Source of the DNA: JAKJEP01 sp964580995
Lineage (GTDB): Bacteria > Planctomycetota > Phycisphaerae > Sedimentisphaerales > SM23-30
NCBI GenBank assembly: GCA_964580995.1
Contig: CAZOMV010000147.1
Location: 1 to 9,208 of the forward strand
Reading direction: 5' to 3'
Length of the DNA stretch: 9,208 nucleotides
Below are positions 5,945 through 9,208 of the stretch, one piece after another (the first letter of the stretch is position 1; every line of letters starts with the position of its first letter). The position numbers and the translations under genes are program-made. A model generated the notes under the pieces. The model searched no databases. It saw only the letters and a list, made by a program, of their open reading frames with translations, and was not told the DNA's origin.

Positions 5945-7069
5945 ATGAAGATTAATTTGTCAGCCCCGGATATTAGTCAGGCTGAGATCGACGCGGTGGT
6001 CGCGGTCCTGAAGACACCTACGCTGAGCCTGGGGCCCAAGCTGGCGGAGTTTGAGACCTTATTCAAGCAATACATCGGCAGAAAACACGCAATTGCCTGC
6101 AACAGCGGGACTAGCGCGCTGCATCTGTGCATGATCGCCCTGGGTATCGGGCCTGGTGATGAGGTTATTACGACGCCTTTCAGCTTCATTGCCACGTCGA
6201 ATACCATTCTGATGGTCGGGGCGAGGCCGGTTTTTGTGGATATCGACCCGGATACCTACAATCTGGATATCCGGCAAATCGAAGCGAAGATCACCAACAA
6301 AACCAAAGCCATCATGCCGGTGGAGGTTTTCGGCAATCCGGCGGGGCTTGACCAGATTTATGAGTTGGCCCGCCGGCGTAAGCTGATTTGCATCGAAGAC
6401 TCGTGCGAAGCGTTGGGATCGGTTGTAAATGGCAGAAAAGCGGGTACTTTAGGTGATGTGAGCGCCTTTGCCTTTTATCCCAATAAGCAGATGACCACTG
6501 GCGAGGGCGGCATTATTTTGACGGATGACGACCGGGTTGCGGATCTATGCGCCTCGTTGCGGAATCAGGGCCGTGACAGCGGAGCCGGCTGGCTGGCCCA
6601 TGCCCGGCTGGGTTATAATTATCGGCTGTCGGATATTAATTGCGCGTTGGGAATCGCGCAAATCAAGCGTATAGAAGAGTTTAAGGCCAAGCGTAAACAG
6701 ACGGCAGGCTATTACCAGGAGCTTTTGGAAAGTGAGAGCCGGTTGATCACACCGTATGAACCGGAAGGCTGCGATATAAACTGGTTTGTTTATGTCATTC
6801 GGCTGGCGGATCATTTTACGCAGGTGGATCGCGACGGGATACTGAACCAGTTGCGAAGCGAAGGCATCGGGTGCAGTAACTATTTCTCGCCCATCCACTT
6901 ACAGCCATTTATGGCGGAGCAGTTCGGCTACAAACCGGGTGATTTCCCCGTAACCGAACGGATCTCCCAGCGAACCATCGCCCTGCCGTTCTGCAATAAT
7001 TTGAGTATGGAGCAGGCGGAAATTGTTGGTAAAGCCTTGAAAACGGCGTTAAATAAAACAAAAAAATGA
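5945..7069 (+). CDS. DegT/DnrJ/EryC1/StrS-family aminotransferase
   Basis: A 374-residue PLP-dependent enzyme, the usual family length. Such enzymes transfer an amino group, typically from glutamate, to a keto-sugar nucleotide during synthesis of surface polysaccharides, O-antigens or glycosylated products. Visible landmarks are CNSGTSALHL (residues 52-61, PLP phosphate region), GDEVITTPFSF, IEDSCEALGS with Asp152 facing the pyridine nitrogen, and FYPNKQMTTGEGG with the expected Schiff-base lysine at 181. LRNQGRD and GYNYRLSDINCALG complete the signature. The EDSCEALG and LGYNYRLSD wording recalls perosamine-synthase-like members, but the substrate cannot be assigned. The start at 5945 gives MKINLSAPDIS, where family members usually begin, with AGGAG 10 bases upstream; ATG 5939 is a close alternative. 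No sugar dehydratase or glycosyltransferase is visible nearby. It stands after a long intergenic region with its own promoter-like sequence, so it is probably transcribed separately from the dockerin-type gene. Confidence 0.94.
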   Translation: MKINLSAPDISQAEIDAVVAVLKTPTLSLGPKLAEFETLFKQYIGRKHAIACNSGTSALHLCMIALGIGPGDEVITTPFSFIATSNTILMVGARPVFVDIDPDTYNLDIRQIEAKITNKTKAIMPVEVFGNPAGLDQIYELARRRKLICIEDSCEALGSVVNGRKAGTLGDVSAFAFYPNKQMTTGEGGIILTDDDRVADLCASLRNQGRDSGAGWLAHARLGYNYRLSDINCALGIAQIKRIEEFKAKRKQTAGYYQELLESESRLITPYEPEGCDINWFVYVIRLADHFTQVDRDGILNQLRSEGIGCSNYFSPIHLQPFMAEQFGYKPGDFPVTERISQRTIALPFCNNLSMEQAEIVGKALKTALNKTKK

Positions 7070-7080
7070 CGCCAGCGTCA
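7067..7080 (-). terminator. Small hairpin at the DegT gene stop, with a T-rich tail only on the - strand
   Basis: TGACG-CCAG-CGTCA overlaps the stop codon. Read on the + strand it is preceded by an A-rich tract and followed by AAAACC, so it is not a + strand terminator. On the - strand the stem is followed by a run of six Ts and more T-rich DNA, which would suit termination of antisense transcription. The stem is only 5 pairs. Confidence 0.25.
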
Positions 7081-7126
7081 AAACCTCGTCGTCCCCTTGT
7101 TATTGGGGAGCCAGAGCCGTTTTTGG

Positions 7127-7142
7127 AAGTCAATATTGACTT
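7127..7142. promoter_or_regulatory. Perfect 16-base palindrome, possible operator overlapping a -35-like box
   Basis: AAGTCAATATTGACTT reads the same on both strands and sits 66 bases before the class I/II aminotransferase start. Its right arm contains TTGACT (7136-7141), and AATAAC at 7160-7165 lies 18 bases further, a weak promoter match. Such a dyad is typical of a dimeric repressor site, but no regulator gene is in the window. Confidence 0.4.
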
Positions 7143-7170
7143 TTGGCGTTTCCATCAAAAATAACAACCA

Positions 7171-7185
7171 CTGTTTTTTAAACAG
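7171..7185 (+). promoter_or_regulatory. Leader hairpin before the class I/II aminotransferase
   Basis: CTGTTT-TTT-AAACAG forms a 6-pair stem that ends 9 bases before the ribosome-binding site. No T-run follows, so it is not a terminator. It may affect mRNA stability or be incidental. A second small stem, TCCCC/GGGGA, lies at 7092-7109. Confidence 0.3.
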
Positions 7186-7194
7186 CTTGAAATT

Positions 7195-7199
7195 AAAGG
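7195..7199 (+). promoter_or_regulatory. Ribosome-binding site of the class I/II aminotransferase
   Basis: AAAGG lies 8 bases before ATG 7208. It supports this start over the in-frame TTG at 7097, whose extra 37 residues would cover the palindrome and hairpins and show no family similarity. Confidence 0.6.
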
Positions 7200-7207
7200 T
7201 TTGCAAT

Positions 7208-8506
7208 ATGCGTAGATTAATTGTTCATGAAGGTGCCGGGCAACTGACCTATGAGATACGAGGGATTGTATCGGTTGCTCATGATTTGGAAAAATTAGGC
7301 GTCCATATCACCTGGGAAAATATCGGAGATCCCATTCAAAAGGGTGAAAATCTGCCCCAGTGGATCAAGGATATCATCATCGAGCTGGTGTCGGAAGACA
7401 AAACCTATGGCTATGTGGCGACCCAAGGGGTGCCGGAAACCCGTAAGTTCCTGGCCGAACTGGTGAATCATCGCGGCGGGTGCCAGATTACGATGGATGA
7501 TATTATCTTTTTCAACGGGCTGGGCGATGCGGTGGCCAAGATTTTCGGCTTTTTGAAGCGGGAGGCGCGGGTCATCGGCCCCTCGCCGGCCTATTCCACC
7601 CATTCTTCGGCGGAGGCGGCCCATTCCGGCTACGAACATCTGACCTATGAGCTGGACGCCTCCCGAGGGTGGATGCCCGACCTGGAGGATATGGAGAACA
7701 AGGTCAAATACAACGATTCGATCGCGGGGATGCTGCTGATCAATCCGGACAATCCGACGGGCGTCGTTTATCCCCGGGAATTTCTGGAAAAAATGATCGC
7801 TATTGCCAAAAAATACCGGCTGTTCGTAGTCTGCGACGAAATTTATGCACACATTGTATATAACGGCGCGAAAACGGTTCATTTAAGCGAGGTGATCGAA
7901 GATGTTCCGGGGATTGCCCTGCGGGGTATCTCCAAAGAATACCCGTGGCCCGGCTCCCGGTGCGGGTGGATCGAAATTTTCAATCAGGATAAATTCCCGG
8001 TTTTTAAGACCTATATTAAATCACTCCTGAATGCCAAAATGCTGGAGGTGTGTTCGACGGCCCTGCCGCAATATTCGATCCCCAAGGTGATCGGCGATCC
8101 ACGGTATATCCCGCATCTGGAACATCGGAAAAAGCTGTTTGAGGGCCGTGCGAATGAAGCGTATGACATCTTTTCCCAGGTGGACGGCATAACCGTCGTT
8201 CGACCGCAGGGCGCGTTTTATATGTCTATTCTGTTTAATGATGGGTTGCTGAATCAAAAACAGAAATTGCCGCTGCCCAGTGCAGAAGTGGACGAATACA
8301 TCACCAAAAAAGTGCATAATGTCGAGGTGGACAAACGATTTGTTTATCATATGCTTGGCACGACGGGTATTTGTGTAGTGCCGCTGACCAGTTTTTGCTG
8401 CCAACGAAAGGGATTTCGCATAACCCTGCTGGAAACGAACGATGAGAAACGCCGCTGGACCTGGAAGACTATCACGGAAAGTATTCAGAAATATTTAAAT
8501 TCGTAG
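7208..8506 (+). CDS. Class I/II PLP-dependent aminotransferase
   Basis: A 432-residue fold-type I PLP enzyme, expected to be cytoplasmic and to move an amino group between an amino acid and a keto acid. Seen in order: KTYGYVATQGVPETRKFLAE (65-84, the usual GxPxLR-like substrate-site region), GPSPAYS 124-130, NPDNPTG 179-185 with Asn182 contacting PLP, VCDEIYAHIVY with Asp210 and Tyr213, and SKEYPWPGSRCGW with the Schiff-base lysine at 243 and Arg251. FRITLLE holds Arg404, expected to bind the substrate carboxylate. All core residues are present, so it should be active. It is slightly longer than a typical 390-400-residue member, with an extra segment around residues 345-380. Substrate is not identifiable; alanine-, aspartate- or aromatic-type transamination are all possible. 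It lies 138 bases after the DegT gene and may be co-transcribed with it or use its own promoter. It converges on the next gene with only 9 bases between stops. Confidence 0.93.
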   Translation: MRRLIVHEGAGQLTYEIRGIVSVAHDLEKLGVHITWENIGDPIQKGENLPQWIKDIIIELVSEDKTYGYVATQGVPETRKFLAELVNHRGGCQITMDDIIFFNGLGDAVAKIFGFLKREARVIGPSPAYSTHSSAEAAHSGYEHLTYELDASRGWMPDLEDMENKVKYNDSIAGMLLINPDNPTGVVYPREFLEKMIAIAKKYRLFVVCDEIYAHIVYNGAKTVHLSEVIEDVPGIALRGISKEYPWPGSRCGWIEIFNQDKFPVFKTYIKSLLNAKMLEVCSTALPQYSIPKVIGDPRYIPHLEHRKKLFEGRANEAYDIFSQVDGITVVRPQGAFYMSILFNDGLLNQKQKLPLPSAEVDEYITKKVHNVEVDKRFVYHMLGTTGICVVPLTSFCCQRKGFRITLLETNDEKRRWTWKTITESIQKYLNS

Positions 8507-8515
8507 TGTACTTGC

Positions 8516-9208
8516 TTACTCGGCATAGCCGGGTGATCCGCCAAGCAAGATGCTGGGCCGCCAGCAGGTTTTATCGTTCCAGTGGTCGGGATCGCTGTCA
8601 TCGGGATTGATGAAGGTGAGCGAGAAACCCTGGCCGTCGGTAATGTCATACCAGCCATCATGGTACTCGAAATCAAGGATGCTTTGGCCCAGGGCATCCA
8701 CTAATTGGATGCGTTCGCCGGCGTTATCCAGCCGGCCGGTATATTCGCCGGTGATAGTGCCGCTGAAAGAGGGGTAGCGGGCCATAAAGGCAGACTCATC
8801 AGAAACCACCAGCACATACCCGGAGGGCGGTATGGAAGTACCGATGGGGAAGGTAAATTCGATCCCGTTTGTGAAGCGGACCCAATCCAGGCCCAGAGTC
8901 TCGGCACCGATATTTTTCAACTCGATGAACTCGGCGTTGGGGTCGCCTGCCGGCTCGTCGGCGGGGTGGTACATGATTTCGGTAATACGCAGATTATCGA
9001 CAATCGGACCGACGGAAAAGACGGCTTCGCTCATCGGGCTCCAAATACTGCCGTTCTTATATCTGGCTTTGACACGGGTGCTCACGGTCAAAGGGATCGC
9101 ACCGGTATATGGTGTTCCGACAACAATTCCGGTATAAGGCTGGCGAGGGTCGCTGCCGTCGAGGGTGTAATAAATAGTTCTGGCCGGCTGCCAGAGGGGA
9201 TTGCCCAC
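8516..9208 (-). CDS. Chitobiase-C-like / lamin-tail-domain surface protein, N-terminal part outside window
   Basis: The frame is open to the right edge, and the GTG at 9208-9206 is most likely an internal valine. The 230 visible residues contain two domains. Residues 10-63 resemble the chitobiase/beta-hexosaminidase C-terminal domain (TIYYTLDGSDPR, then STRVKARYKNG). Residues 72-180 match a lamin-tail domain: LRITEIMYHP, NAEFIELKNIG, FTFPIGTSIPPSGYVLVV and DNAGERIQLVD. The tail DGQGFSLTFINPDDSD...GGSPGYAE is the usual end of such a domain in large exported planctomycete proteins, often with a CotH-kinase or carbohydrate-related region ahead of it, which here would lie outside. Both domains are non-catalytic and probably act in surface structure or ligand binding. 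No dockerin, PEP-CTERM or other anchor follows the lamin-tail domain. It is convergent with the aminotransferase gene and unlikely to share regulation with it. Confidence 0.88.
   Translation of the reverse strand: MGNPLWQPARTIYYTLDGSDPRQPYTGIVVGTPYTGAIPLTVSTRVKARYKNGSIWSPMSEAVFSVGPIVDNLRITEIMYHPADEPAGDPNAEFIELKNIGAETLGLDWVRFTNGIEFTFPIGTSIPPSGYVLVVSDESAFMARYPSFSGTITGEYTGRLDNAGERIQLVDALGQSILDFEYHDGWYDITDGQGFSLTFINPDDSDPDHWNDKTCWRPSILLGGSPGYAE
8518..8534. other. Hairpin at the convergent gene ends
   Basis: ACTCGGC-ATA-GCCGGGT can form 7 pairs including one G/T wobble. It lies in the last codons of the - strand gene, just past the stop of the aminotransferase. No T-run follows on either strand, so it is a weak candidate for a shared 3' end structure. 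Confidence 0.25.

Noticed and set aside
7097..7207. N-terminal extension of the class I/II aminotransferase from TTG 7097
   Set aside because: The extension covers a palindrome and hairpins and has no family similarity; ATG 7208 has a good ribosome-binding site.
8550..9137. + strand open frames of 75 and 101 codons at the right end
   Set aside because: They are antisense to the clear chitobiase-C/lamin-tail reading frame and have no domain or ribosome site.

Overview
The window looks like chromosomal DNA from a planctomycete of the Phycisphaerae/Sedimentisphaerales type. This is an inference from protein style, not from a marker gene. The supporting signs are tandem type II secretion pseudopilin-like proteins ending in a DGHV motif, a very modular secreted protein closing with a dockerin-like pair of EF-hand-type loops, and a lamin-tail/chitobiase-C-type surface protein. 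Lentisphaerae or a related PVC lineage is the main alternative. No rRNA, tRNA, CRISPR array or transposase gene was seen.

Left part (1-5516, + strand): three tandem paralogous pseudopilin-like genes, the first cut by the window edge, then a 997-residue exported protein. The gaps are 20, 26 and 29 bases, each complete gene has its own Shine-Dalgarno sequence, and no terminator is visible between them, so one transcription unit is likely. The second and third pseudopilin genes share a perfect 245-bp block covering the ribosome-binding site, the prepilin leader, the membrane helix and the start of the mature domain. The rest of the two genes has diverged by roughly one base in ten or more. The large protein has a signal peptide, a right-handed beta-helix with two ladders of cysteines, an Ig-like domain, a PQQ-type beta-propeller and a C-terminal dockerin-like module. 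Its base composition changes sharply where the propeller begins.

Middle (5517-5944): about 430 bases without a credible gene. The first two thirds hold two imperfect 40-base direct repeats and several strong hairpins, resembling a decayed or composite intergenic repeat. The last third is AT-richer and carries a promoter-like TTGACA, an inverted repeat, and a possible stem plus T-run before the next gene.

Right part (5945-8506, + strand): two PLP-dependent fold-type I aminotransferases. The first is of the DegT/DnrJ/EryC1/StrS (nucleotide-sugar) family and the second of the class I/II family. They are separated by 138 bases containing a perfect 16-base palindrome and two small hairpins, so the second may have its own promoter. 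The DegT gene suggests surface-glycan or amino-sugar metabolism; the substrate of the other enzyme cannot be read from sequence.

Right edge (8516-9208, - strand): the C-terminal part of a convergent gene for a chitobiase-C/lamin-tail domain protein that continues beyond the window, 9 bases from the end of the second aminotransferase gene. Overall the window joins exported or surface proteins to a probable sugar-modifying enzyme. A functional link between the left and right halves is not demonstrated.
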